Source of the DNA: Pycnococcus provasolii
Lineage: Eukaryota > Chlorophyta > Pseudoscourfieldiophyceae > Pseudoscourfieldiales
Direction of reading: 5' to 3'
NCBI GenBank assembly: GCA_049487715.1
Contig: CP150551.1
Location: 1-64,000 of the forward strand
DNA: 64,000 nt
This document shows, in pieces, positions 1 through 8,040 of this stretch. How positions within the stretch are numbered: position 1 is the stretch's first letter; every line of letters starts with the position of its first letter. The notes under the pieces are model-generated. The model saw nothing but the letters and a program-made list of their open reading frames with translations, did not search any database and had not been told where the DNA came from. The translations under genes were made by a program, and so were the position numbers.

Positions 1-8
1 TATTGCTC

Positions 9-218
9 TAACCCTAACCCTAACCCTAACCCTAACCCTAACCCTAACCCTAACCCTAACCCTAACCCTAACCCTAACCCTAACCCTAACCCTAACCCTA
101 ACCCTAACCCTAACCCTAACCCTAACCCTAACCCTAACCCTAACCCTAACCCTAACCCTAACCCTAACCCTAACCCTAACCCTAACCCTAACCCTAACCC
201 TAACCCTAACCCTAACCC
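9..218. repeat. Terminal telomere repeat array (CCCTAA)n
   Basis: About 35 near-perfect tandem CCCTAA units run from the first bases of the window. The C-rich strand reads inward, so this is a left chromosome end with TTAGGG as the G-strand repeat. The array stops abruptly at an A-run. Confidence 0.97.
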
Positions 219-235
219 AAAAAAAAAGCCCCATA

Positions 236-424
236 CATTTTGGTCGGGCTGGACCAAAATGGTCGGCAAAAAATCAATGGCGTTTTTTTTGCATTGGCAT
301 AACCAGTCAGATGGGGGGAGTAACGCAGGCACTTTGTTTTCGCAATACCGCACAAAAAAATTTTGTCGACCATTTTGGTCGGGCTGGACCATTTTGGTCG
401 GGCTCGACCAAAATGGTCGGCAGA
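236..424. repeat. Subtelomeric hairpin repeats around GGTCGGGCTGGACC
   Basis: A motif of the form TTTTGGTC-GGGCT-GGACCAAAA occurs at about 238-262 and again, partly duplicated, at about 370-420. Each copy is an imperfect inverted repeat able to form a short-loop hairpin. Nothing around it looks coding; the open frames crossing it are short and lack family features. Confidence 0.6.
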
Positions 425-870
425 GGGAAGGGAGTGTTAGGGTATACACCGTTAATTTTGTGAATGCAATCCTGGCAGGCATTTTATAACCATCTGCCAG
501 CCTTGCCAGCCTAATACACACCTTTCACCAAATATAAAATGCTTTTTAATTGCATTCTTCGACCAAAAGGCCTCCGGAAACAAGGGGTACGCTGGCATTT
601 CAGTGGCTTAATAATCCGTTTTGCCACCTTAACCTCCCATACAAGCGAATTATTAATTGAAAATACGAATTAACCGAGCAGGTGCTCGACCAAAAAAAAC
701 CGTTCAAGGGAGGCTTCCATTTGAGCCTCTGGACCTTTTTGGTAGAGAAAAAAAAGCCCAAGGATTGTCGGGGGGGTCCCCTTACAAAAAAATGATTTAT
801 TTAATTGCAAAGGGGCGTCTCCCACTATAGAAAAACAGCCTTGCAAATCCTTGGCAACTGTAAAGGCATC
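425..870. other. Subtelomeric spacer without a recognisable gene
   Basis: A relatively AT-rich stretch between the terminal telomere and the internal telomeric array. No protein family, RNA gene or terminal inverted repeat is visible in it. Confidence 0.6.
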
Positions 871-987
871 TAACCCTAACCCTAACCCTAACCCTAACCC
901 TAACCCTAACCCTAACCCTAACCCTAACCCTAACCCTAACCCTAACCCTAACCCTAACCCTAACCCTAACCCTAACCCTAACCCTAA
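871..987. repeat. Interstitial telomeric array (TAACCC)n
   Basis: About 19 perfect TAACCC units lie 650 bp inside the terminal array and in the same orientation. They were probably left by an earlier chromosome end or by repair. Open frames across it (Asn-Pro, Gly-Leu and Arg-Val repeats) are artefacts of the 6-bp repeat. Confidence 0.95.
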
Positions 988-1075
988 TTGTAACCCTAAT
1001 TGTAACCCTAATTGTAACCCTAATTGTAACCCTAATTGTAACCCTAATTGTAACCCTAATTGTAACCCTAATTGC
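988..1075. repeat. 12-bp satellite derived from telomere repeat (CCCTAATTGTAA)n
   Basis: Directly continuous with the interstitial array, the period doubles to 12 bp: every second hexamer is TTGTAA instead of CCCTAA. Eight AATTG blocks can be counted, nearly all identical. The regularity points to expansion of one mutated dimer. Confidence 0.92.
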
Positions 1076-1210
1076 CAGGCTGGCAGTTTGACCCACATGT
1101 TAAAAAAAAATTTCGCCTCCGGTATGCGGCCGACCGTCGGCCAGCGTCGTGCAGAACGAAGCCAATAACAACAGCCATTTTTTTAACCCGCCGTTTCCGG
1201 CGATATCTTG

Positions 1211-2179
1211 TCATATCACCAAGTAGCGCGGTAATGTTATAGACCTAACCCTATCGCCGACGAGTCGACGAGACAGCTTAGCGCGAGCCTTAAGGTCATG
1301 TTGCGCGTTCTGGATTAGCTGGATGATCGCGGTTTCGTCACTTATGTCGATGCCGCACCGTCGCATTTCAAGGACATGTCCCTGAAGTTCGCGCAAGTAC
1401 ATCGCCACGGAGTTCGTTCCTTGCTTACAGCGATGGAATCGCGTGGTAAGGTTTTGTTTGCGGGCCGCTGTCACGTGGTGACGGAAGAACGTCAGGATGG
1501 CGTTGTAAGCTGTCTTGGCGTCGATGGAGGCGTGCACCACGCGTTCGAGTTGAGCCCGATCAACGGCTGGTGCCACCTTGACGTGCTTCCCGAAGTGTTG
1601 CGTAGTTGAGACTGACTCCTTGATGATGCGAAGGGCAGTCGCGGCACGCGAATTCTTGTTTGGATCGCTGCTCTCGTGCGTGAGGTTGAGCAGCTGGTAG
1701 TGCGCGAGGTAGGTGTCCAATGCGCCCTTGAATATCGGCCAGTCGCCGGCGTTTCCTGTGCACTGCGGCTTGGCGGGCGATGGTAGGTCCTCGTACGACT
1801 TAGTCAAGTTAGACGTGTCCGAGAGCTTGCCTTTTCCAATGTTCGCCAGTCGTTCCGCACGAGTGGCGTCAAGGACTTCCTCAAGGTTCTGCTTGATTGC
1901 GTCGAAGGCCGGATCAGTTCCACCGTTTTCGTTGTCGGCCGTCGAGCTGCGTTCGGGTAAACCGCGACGCGCGCGCAGGTAGAGTTGTCCGGGTGAGGCC
2001 TGCTCTGCAGTGCGCTCCTCCAGCTCCTTAAGAGCGGCTTGCGCTTGCGTGCGCTCCTCCTCGTTTGTTGAGTGCGCAGCTAGGCGTTCGAGGTCGGCTT
2101 TGACCTCTGGTGTGAGGCTCATGTGTTCCATTTTTCCAGGCTTGGCCACGGAGCCCTCCGTGGATAGACCCGGTTCCAT
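1211..2179 (-). pseudogene. Copia-type retrotransposon gag remnant
   Basis: An open frame of 322 codons from an ATG. The second half reads like a Copia-type gag polyprotein (UBN2 family): a helical segment with FFRHHVTAARKQNLTTRFH and VAMYLRELQGHVLEMRRCG followed by an Ile/Asp-rich helix. The family normally continues into a CCHC zinc knuckle, protease, integrase and reverse transcriptase. Here the frame stops shortly after the gag core at ITLPRYLVI, and no pol follows on this strand. It is therefore a 5' fragment cut off toward the telomere side. No LTR could be confirmed upstream. The nearby integrase fragment lies on the opposite strand and need not be the same copy. Confidence 0.7.
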
Positions 2180-2595
2180 GACTGAAACCTATACTCTCTC
2201 TACAGACGTGTACTTGACCTTAACGGCCTTAAGTGAAGTAACGCTGGAAGTGTATATGAAGTAGTAATAACCACTAGTAGTGGCCACCACTGGGAATCAG
2301 TTTGGTCTTCCCTCTGACTACGGAAAAAGGTAGACAAAGAGTAGAATGATCGATTACAAGATACTCATCGGACGAGCCCATCTAGTGGCTCGCCCACAAG
2401 ACGCCTCTGGGCCAACCAGAGGCCTTAGGAGACACCTCTTCACCACCGTAGAAGCGGCGATAAGGCCTTCAATCAAATCTCATCTAAATCCAACCCAATA
2501 TCTTCACCAGTAGGTAAATCTGGAGCCAGGGAGCCGCCACTCCTTCACATGTCACAAACCCACGTGGCGGAACTCCGAAACCAAACTCACCTGGA
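2180..2595. other. Spacer between the two Copia fragments
   Basis: No gene recognised. If the gag remnant kept any 5' leader or LTR it would lie here, but no paired terminal repeat is visible in the window to prove it. Confidence 0.4.
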
Positions 2596-2672
2596 AACCC
2601 TAAAGCATAACCCTAGACCTAACCCTAGATCCAACCCTAGACAGTAACCCTAAACCTAGAAACCCTAATCCA
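2596..2672. repeat. Degenerate telomere-like repeats (CCCTA-rich)
   Basis: About eight AACCCTA cores are separated by variable bases (AGAC, AGAT, AAAC). They keep the C-rich orientation of the terminal telomere but have lost strict periodicity. Confidence 0.75.
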
Positions 2673-2730
2673 TCAGAACCCCAAAACAGAACCTGCGAGA
2701 ACTAAACGCCCTCGCTCAACTATCTGGGAA

Positions 2731-3147
2731 ATGACACGGTGCATGCTTTTCGAATGCGTCTCCCAACTCAATCGCCGCCATTCCCAACCTCGCCACGCTG
2801 TTCTCGGCTCTACATCTTACAAATTTCTTTGGCCGCTCGCCATGGATTATGCAATCCATACGCTTAATAAACTTCCGACGAAGGGGGCAGCAAACGGACG
2901 TTCGTCGCCGGAAGCTTTATGGACAGGCCAAACACCGACCATAGCTGACCAACACGTATTCGGGAGCACCGTTTACGTCAAAATCAACACACACATCGGC
3001 AAACTTGACGCGAAAGCCGAACCAGCAATATACCTCGGACCTGACCCCGAGACCAAGGAAGGCCATCGCGTATATGTCCCACGCACTCGACGCCGGGTTA
3101 CGCTAGGGTTACGAATTAGGGTTAGGGTTACAGGGTATTTTCCTTAA
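2731..3147 (+). pseudogene. Copia-type integrase fragment
   Basis: The frame contains the C-terminal half of a Copia integrase core: the helix LAMDYAIHTLNKLPTK, then SPEALWTGQTPTIADQHVFG and the segment KLDAKAEPAIYLGPDP followed by GHRVYVP. These match the usual order (conserved helix, P-x-E-x-W-T-G, VFG, K-x-D-x-K, YLGP) of Pseudoviridae pol. The catalytic N-terminal part, reverse transcriptase and RNase H are missing. The coding match ends near 3100, where the sequence becomes G-rich telomere-like repeat, and the stop lies in unrelated sequence. It is a dead fragment, opposite in strand to the gag piece. Confidence 0.75.
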
Positions 3148-3156
3148 AACCCTAAG
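3095..3156. repeat. Telomere-like repeats in inverted (TTAGGG) orientation
   Basis: GGGTTA and TTAGGG units occur in the G-rich sense on the plus strand, opposite to the terminal telomere, and abut the broken integrase frame. A single AACCCTAAG follows at about 3148. Confidence 0.7.
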
Positions 3157-3183
3157 TCACGACGCGGGTCACAGGAATTCGGG

Positions 3184-3255
3184 GGGTGGTCATGACGGGT
3201 CATGACTTACCTCCATGACCAGGTCATGATGACCCGGGTCATGACCCGGGGCAAC
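3184..3255. repeat. Cluster of GGTCATGAC palindromes
   Basis: The 8-bp palindrome GTCATGAC and close variants recur at least five times in about 70 bp, mixed with GACCCGGGTC. No coding frame explains it. Confidence 0.6.
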
Positions 3256-3911
3256 TATATCTACGAAGGTATAGACTTGTTTAACTCCCGTCGGCCCCGG
3301 TGACGTCGAACGGTCGAACCCCGAAGGCCCGAACACTCCGACTGGTTTCGACTGATTTGGGACTGCACCTGTCACAATCATCCGCTGCAGCGCAGCACGC
3401 GCAGCACGTCGTCGCGTGCACGCATACGCGCACGCGTCAGTGGCGCCACCGCTCTATTTCTCGACGACACGTCGTACGGTGCGACCGCTCCTCTAGCAGG
3501 CAGGTGCGGGACTCTTGGAAAGCGAGGCGGCGACGAACGTTTTCCACGCGCGTGTCATCAGTGATTGGGGTGAAGACGCTGACGTCCTGACGAGGACTTT
3601 TTTGAAAATATCTCGTAGGAGTTTGTGTGTACAATGTTTGTAAATACATGATTGCAGTCTCAACTCCAAGACAGTCCCCTTTTCCACACGTCGCACTCCT
3701 CTAGATACTACTCTAGCGGCAGGTAGAGTAGTAAGTGCGACCTTTGAGTCAACGTCTACGCCAACGAAAGCGCCCTGATAGAGTGATAAAAGCTTCGAAA
3801 TCACCTGCGCAATGTACAAAAACGCGCAGTGAATGGCGCCGGTGAATGGGCTGAATGGTGAAAGTGAATGGTGTGAGTGGACAACCGCTGGACAGAGTAA
3901 AGTACACTTCA
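3256..3911. other. Spacer with no recognised gene
   Basis: Overlapping short open frames exist on both strands but none carries a recognisable domain. It forms the 3' flank of the channel-like gene. Confidence 0.5.
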
Positions 3912-4970
3912 TTACTGAATGAGGGGTCTCAGTGACTCGTCATTGAGCGCCTTGGCGCTCTCCTGGGGTGCAAGCCCAAGCTTACCGAGTGCGTTGAGAA
4001 TGCTCACGAGGCGGTCACCCTCGGTGCGGTCAAGGTCTCCGCTGCTATCGACGTCGAGCGCTTCGAACACCGAGCGCGCAATCGGCTCTGGCCACTGGCT
4101 CTCGCCGCGGTTGATCGCTACGAGGAAGGTTTGGAACGTCAAGCGATCGCCCGACGCCATCGCCGCCTGCAAGTCGGCAGCATCCTCTGCCAAGTCCACC
4201 TTGCGCCCCTCCGCAGTCTTGATGACGGCGTCGACGAGCGTAAAGGCGCCAACCGCGCCAATCACCGCACCTGACAGCGAGAGCGACCAGATGGAGATGA
4301 TAATATCGAACACCTTTCCTCCATGCGTGTCGGGGCTGACGTCCGTAAGTGGGTTAGACAGCCCGCAGATTCCGGAGGTGACGTACATGAACGCGTCGTG
4401 GAACGACCATCCCTCAACTCCGGAAAGCATCGCCGCAAACAGGCACGAGAGGAGGAGCACGACGCCTGGCACAATGAAGATAACGACGACGCAAAACAGA
4501 GTAAATTCCACGACCCACGAGCGCGTTTCGCTCACACCCACGCGGCCGCGCACGGCGGCAAGCATACCAACAAAGGCGGGGTGCACCGACTCAACGAGTC
4601 GCGTGACGAGTGTCATACCGCCAACCATGGCAATGACGGTGCCGGTGATTCCGATGGACCACAGCGACACCACGATGTCGACGAGTCGTCCAAAGTCGTC
4701 GTTAGGCGTGCTGTCGACGAGCGGGTTCGGGAGGCTAAGGACGTTGGAGATGACGGAGTAGAATCCGTCCAAGAATGACCAGCCTTCGATGGCGGCGAGT
4801 ATGCCCCCGAACAGCAAGCTAAATGGCACGACGACGAGCGGGACGAGCACGAACGCAAAGAGCGCGAAGCTCACAAAGTCTCGCAGCAGCGACGGCTCCT
4901 CTTTTTCCTCATCATCATCTTCGTCTTTTGTTTTATTTGCGAACCCGAACGCCGCCACCTTGCTTCCCAT
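3912..4970 (-). CDS. Two-repeat channel-like membrane protein with EF-hand
   Basis: A protein of 352 residues starting at an ATG. The first 30 residues are charged (acidic DEDDDEEKEE). Two homologous membrane repeats follow, about residues 35-130 and 155-250. Each has a hydrophobic helix, the pore-helix-like EGWSFxDxFxxV, a short loop ending in L-P-N-P-L or L-S-N-P-L, and a second helix. This is the layout of tandem-pore (TPK/Ion_trans_2) potassium channels, but the TxGYGD filter is absent and replaced by VLSLPNPL and ICGLSNPL. The C-terminal third holds one good EF-hand loop (DVDSSGDLDRTE), as in plant TPK channels. It is probably a calcium-responsive membrane protein; selectivity cannot be predicted and a K+ channel function is not established. 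Confidence 0.65.
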   Translation of the reverse strand: MGSKVAAFGFANKTKDEDDDEEKEEPSLLRDFVSFALFAFVLVPLVVVPFSLLFGGILAAIEGWSFLDGFYSVISNVLSLPNPLVDSTPNDDFGRLVDIVVSLWSIGITGTVIAMVGGMTLVTRLVESVHPAFVGMLAAVRGRVGVSETRSWVVEFTLFCVVVIFIVPGVVLLLSCLFAAMLSGVEGWSFHDAFMYVTSGICGLSNPLTDVSPDTHGGKVFDIIISIWSLSLSGAVIGAVGAFTLVDAVIKTAEGRKVDLAEDAADLQAAMASGDRLTFQTFLVAINRGESQWPEPIARSVFEALDVDSSGDLDRTEGDRLVSILNALGKLGLAPQESAKALNDESLRPLIQ

Positions 4971-5250
4971 GATCGTATCGTCGCGAGTGAGCTGCGGAAT
5001 GATGCGTGGGACGACTGACTGGTGGAGTTCACAGTCCCCAAGTCACGCGAAAAAAGCCCTTGTGCACGTCTGTCGCGCACATTTCGCTTCCATGCAAGGG
5101 GATGCAAGCGGCCACAACGAGAAGGTGGAAAGTTAAGTTGGAAACAACGGTTGGTTTGGGTGGTCAGGGTGGATGTTGGACAGGTAATAGCACTACCTCA
5201 CTACTATCCTACAGGTAACACCACGTTCACAAACCGTTAATTACACATTC

Positions 5251-5997
5251 TCACTGCCTGTGCCGGGATCGTGACGTGGGCAGAGAACGAAAGCCGCGAG
5301 ATGCCGGCAAAGGGGGTGGCACGTCGCCGCTCTCATTGCCAGCCGCCTCCGCCTCCGCAGCTGCAGCCGCCTCGTCGAGACGGCGCTTCTTTTGCGCCTC
5401 CTGCCACTCGCGGTCGATGACGTAGCTCGACTTGATGTCCCCGCGGTCATGCATGAACTTGCACGCGTCACCGTAACCACAGAAACCCGTCTTGCGGTAG
5501 TCCTCGCAGATGTCCGGGTTGAAGTCGACGAGTACCGTCGTTCGCAGCGTCTTGCTCGCGCGTATCGGTCCAAATCTTCCAGCATTCTTGCCGACACCCT
5601 CCGACTCCGTCTCAAGTTGTCTTGTCGCGTCCGACTCCGTCTCAAGCACTCTCTCCGCAGCAAACGCAACCGCGGTTCCTCGACGCACGCCATCGCCGGG
5701 ATCATCGCGGTCGTCACGTGTACCCGCGACTAGCGCCGACGCCTTGGAAGGGAAGACACGCGCACCGCCGCCGACGCCACCGCCGACGCCACCGCCGACG
5801 CCGCCGACGCCAGCGGCAGCGTCGTCGTCGTCGTCGTCATTTTCCTTGACACGCAGACTGCTCTTCTTCTTACGTTTCCGTGCGTGCGAAGCTGACACGA
5901 ACATGCACGTTGCGGTCGGTGCGTCGTCGTCGTTGGTATTGTTGTTGGTATTGTCGACGGTGGTGGCGGCTGCGGGCACTGAAGGTTCGTCCGCCAT
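5251..5997 (-). CDS. CCCH zinc-finger protein related to RNF113/Cwc24, RING missing
   Basis: A protein of 248 residues from an ATG. The N-terminal half is low complexity, with basic KKSS and Gly/Val repeats. After it comes [20 protein letters not shown] and a C-x8-C-x5-C-x3-H zinc finger ([20 protein letters not shown]), then the basic linker [12 protein letters not shown]. This order is typical of the spliceosomal factor RNF113/Cwc24, where the finger binds the 5' splice site in the activated spliceosome. In that family a RING finger follows. Here the frame ends in an Arg/Ser tail with no RING, and none is visible in the next 280 bp. Either the RING was lost or an undetected exon exists. It shares a 285-bp upstream region with the divergent RING-CH gene. 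Confidence 0.7.
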   Translation of the reverse strand: MADEPSVPAAATTVDNTNNNTNDDDAPTATCMFVSASHARKRKKKSSLRVKENDDDDDDAAAGVGGVGGGVGGGVGGGARVFPSKASALVAGTRDDRDDPGDGVRRGTAVAFAAERVLETESDATRQLETESEGVGKNAGRFGPIRASKTLRTTVLVDFNPDICEDYRKTGFCGYGDACKFMHDRGDIKSSYVIDREWQEAQKKRRLDEAAAAAEAEAAGNESGDVPPPLPASRGFRSLPTSRSRHRQ

Positions 5998-6282
5998 GGT
6001 GCGAATGGAAAAGTGTTTCCCCTTCGACCAGGGCCCGGCTGCTCGGGCAGCCGGGGGGATATTTCGTTGGTTGCATTCCCAGCCTCCTCCCCTAGGTAGG
6101 TGGTGGTATCCTTTTTGGCCCCGTTCCTCCTCCCAGATTTCACATCAGTCCTCCTCCGCCCCCTCCGGACCGACTGACCCGTCAGCGCACTGACTGACTT
6201 GACTGACTGACACCTCGGCATTATTCGGCATTTTGCCAAACGAACCACCAACACCCCCCACGATTGAACAAACAACAAAAAC
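5998..6282. promoter_or_regulatory. Probable bidirectional promoter region
   Basis: 285 bp separate two ATG starts that face away from each other. A CTGAC repeat (TGACTGACTTGACTGACTGAC) lies at about 6188-6210. No TATA box was recognised. The call rests on gene arrangement only. Confidence 0.35.
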
Positions 6283-7848
6283 ATGGCGTCGCAAGAGAGC
6301 GAACAACAGCAGCAGCAGGAGCCACAGCACGCAAACGACGTCGAAGAAAGGGTGTGCCGCTACTGTCTCAGCGGACCTGACGACGAGGACGGCGAGGCGA
6401 TGGGACCTCTCATCTCGCCGTGTCTCTGCTCTGGACATCAGAAGCACGTGCACCTTGCTTGCCTCCGCAGGTGGCAACGTATGGTGCTCGTTTCACAGCC
6501 CACGCACCCGGCATTTTACCACGACGACGAGAGACAGCACCGCTGTGGAGTTTGCAAGGGCATATTCACGTGCGCACCACCAACCAGGCACGAACTCATG
6601 CAGTCTTTCACTGGGCCGGAGCTCGGAGCTATGCTCGAGGATGGCTGTGTGATTGGCGCGCACGACGCATTCTCCGAGGAGCTTGAAAACAAACTTGAGG
6701 AAATGCCCGAAATGTTTGCGAGGATCACGAGCTACGACCACTGGGTACGAAGCGCGTATCTCATCACGTCAGTAACCGAGGATGACGGCAAGACGAAAGT
6801 TCAGCTCGACGACGCCCGGGAGCTCGACGCCTTTCGCAGTCGGCTGTCCGAAACGCTCGAACTCAGCGTGAGAGGAACCCGCTACAGGCTTCTTGCAGAA
6901 AGTGCACTCGAGGGTGTGGAGCAAGAACATCTTGGCAGTGCCCTGACGGCTCTGCGCGCACCGTGCGAGCTTGTTTTGGCGAGCGGACACGCTGCTGGTG
7001 ACTGCGGGGATGACCACGTGTGCGCCGTCAACTTGGTGCGCCCTTGTGCCTACGGCCCTGACGCGCCTGGACCAAGCGTTCAGGTTGCTACATCCGCAGT
7101 GCGTCAGGCGGTGGATGCGGCGGCATCTCGTTGGCCCGCTGTTTCACGTGAGGTGTTTGAGCACGTGCACGTCGCGCATTACGTCGGTGGTCCCTGCGAT
7201 GAGCAGAAAATTGTGACGTGCATTGTGCCAGGTGGGCAACGAGGATGGAGCGTGGTGGAAAATCTCGCATCGGCATTGGAGCTTGCGGCAAGGCGTGCGC
7301 GTGCTGGAGATGGCACGAATGGCATCGGCGCTGGATCTTCTGTGCGGATCCACAGCCTTAAGTCCGCGACGGACCTGAACGGACTGGTGGGAATCTGCAT
7401 TGCGTACGACTCCAGTGCCGGACGATGGCTTGTACGACTGCCCAACGGATCTGGAAAACGAGTGAAGTGCGAAAATCTCACGGTGCTTGTCAATCTCGAC
7501 AGTCCCACCGCCGAGCAAGGGGAAGTGCACGCGACACAGGAGAACGGTGAAGCCGCATCGCCGCAAGCGCGCGTTCTCGCGTTTTGGGGCGACGCGCGGT
7601 GGTCACGTACTCAACTGCTCGGTGAAATTGCACGTGGACATTGGGGTCTCTGCAAGGGCAACGTGTGTGACATTGTTTCGGTCCCACGTGCGCGTCGTCG
7701 CGGTTTGGAAGGGCGCTTGATGTACGCACCACCGTCCGAAATGACGGAGGAAAGCCTGCGCGATCAGATGCGCGAGGTGCGCGAGGTGCGAGGTCGGCGA
7801 TTAGGCGAACTCGCGCAGGAAGCGGAGGAGCAGCAGGAGCAGGAGTGA
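6283..7848 (+). CDS. RING-CH (MARCH-type) protein with C-terminal AlgH-like motif
   Basis: A protein of 521 residues. Residues about 24-95 form a RING-CH finger of C4HC3 type: CRYC, then CLCSGHQKHVHLAC, then CGVC, so it is probably an E3 ubiquitin ligase. Unlike MARCH proteins it shows no membrane helices. A small beta-rich module near residues 350-405 (SVRIHSLKSATDLNGLVG, then GRWLVRLPNG and VKCENLTVL) resembles the KOW/SH3-like unit common in algal MYND and ankyrin proteins. Near residues 435-480 FWGDARWSRTQLLGEIARGH resembles the C-terminal motif of UPF0301/AlgH proteins (G-Y-A-x-W-x-x-x-Q-L-x-x-E-I). The tail is Glu/Gln-rich. The RING-CH call is secure; the AlgH relation is tentative and its substrate is unknown. 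Confidence 0.8.
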   Translation: MASQESEQQQQQEPQHANDVEERVCRYCLSGPDDEDGEAMGPLISPCLCSGHQKHVHLACLRRWQRMVLVSQPTHPAFYHDDERQHRCGVCKGIFTCAPPTRHELMQSFTGPELGAMLEDGCVIGAHDAFSEELENKLEEMPEMFARITSYDHWVRSAYLITSVTEDDGKTKVQLDDARELDAFRSRLSETLELSVRGTRYRLLAESALEGVEQEHLGSALTALRAPCELVLASGHAAGDCGDDHVCAVNLVRPCAYGPDAPGPSVQVATSAVRQAVDAAASRWPAVSREVFEHVHVAHYVGGPCDEQKIVTCIVPGGQRGWSVVENLASALELAARRARAGDGTNGIGAGSSVRIHSLKSATDLNGLVGICIAYDSSAGRWLVRLPNGSGKRVKCENLTVLVNLDSPTAEQGEVHATQENGEAASPQARVLAFWGDARWSRTQLLGEIARGHWGLCKGNVCDIVSVPRARRRGLEGRLMYAPPSEMTEESLRDQMREVREVRGRRLGELAQEAEEQQEQE

Positions 7849-8040
7849 ACTGTGTCTGTGACATGAGTGAGTAACGAACTTTGTATCCCTACCTGCCCGA
7901 CCCCAGCAAGAGATTTCGGTCGAGAACTTCCCTTCCAGCCTTCTCTCTCTCCGACCCTAGCTAGACGGCCACCACAGTCACAAGCAAGTTGCTTCCCTTT
8001 GAGCACTTCCTTCACCTCTTCGTCGCGTTGCCGACTCCGA

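Noticed and set aside
871-1075. CRISPR-like regular array
   Set aside because: Contiguous short tandem units without unique spacers, in a eukaryotic subtelomere.
670-1168. Open frames on both strands encoding Asn-Pro, Gly-Leu and Arg-Val repeats
   Set aside because: They are translations of the (TAACCC)n and 12-bp arrays; the composition is dictated by the repeat.
3190-3912. Several minus-strand open frames upstream of the channel-like gene's 3' end
   Set aside because: Short, mutually overlapping, low-information composition, no domain.
3919-4761. 280-codon plus-strand frame antisense to the channel-like gene
   Set aside because: Shadow of GC-rich coding sequence; Ser/Thr-rich with no domain, while the minus strand has clear membrane repeats.
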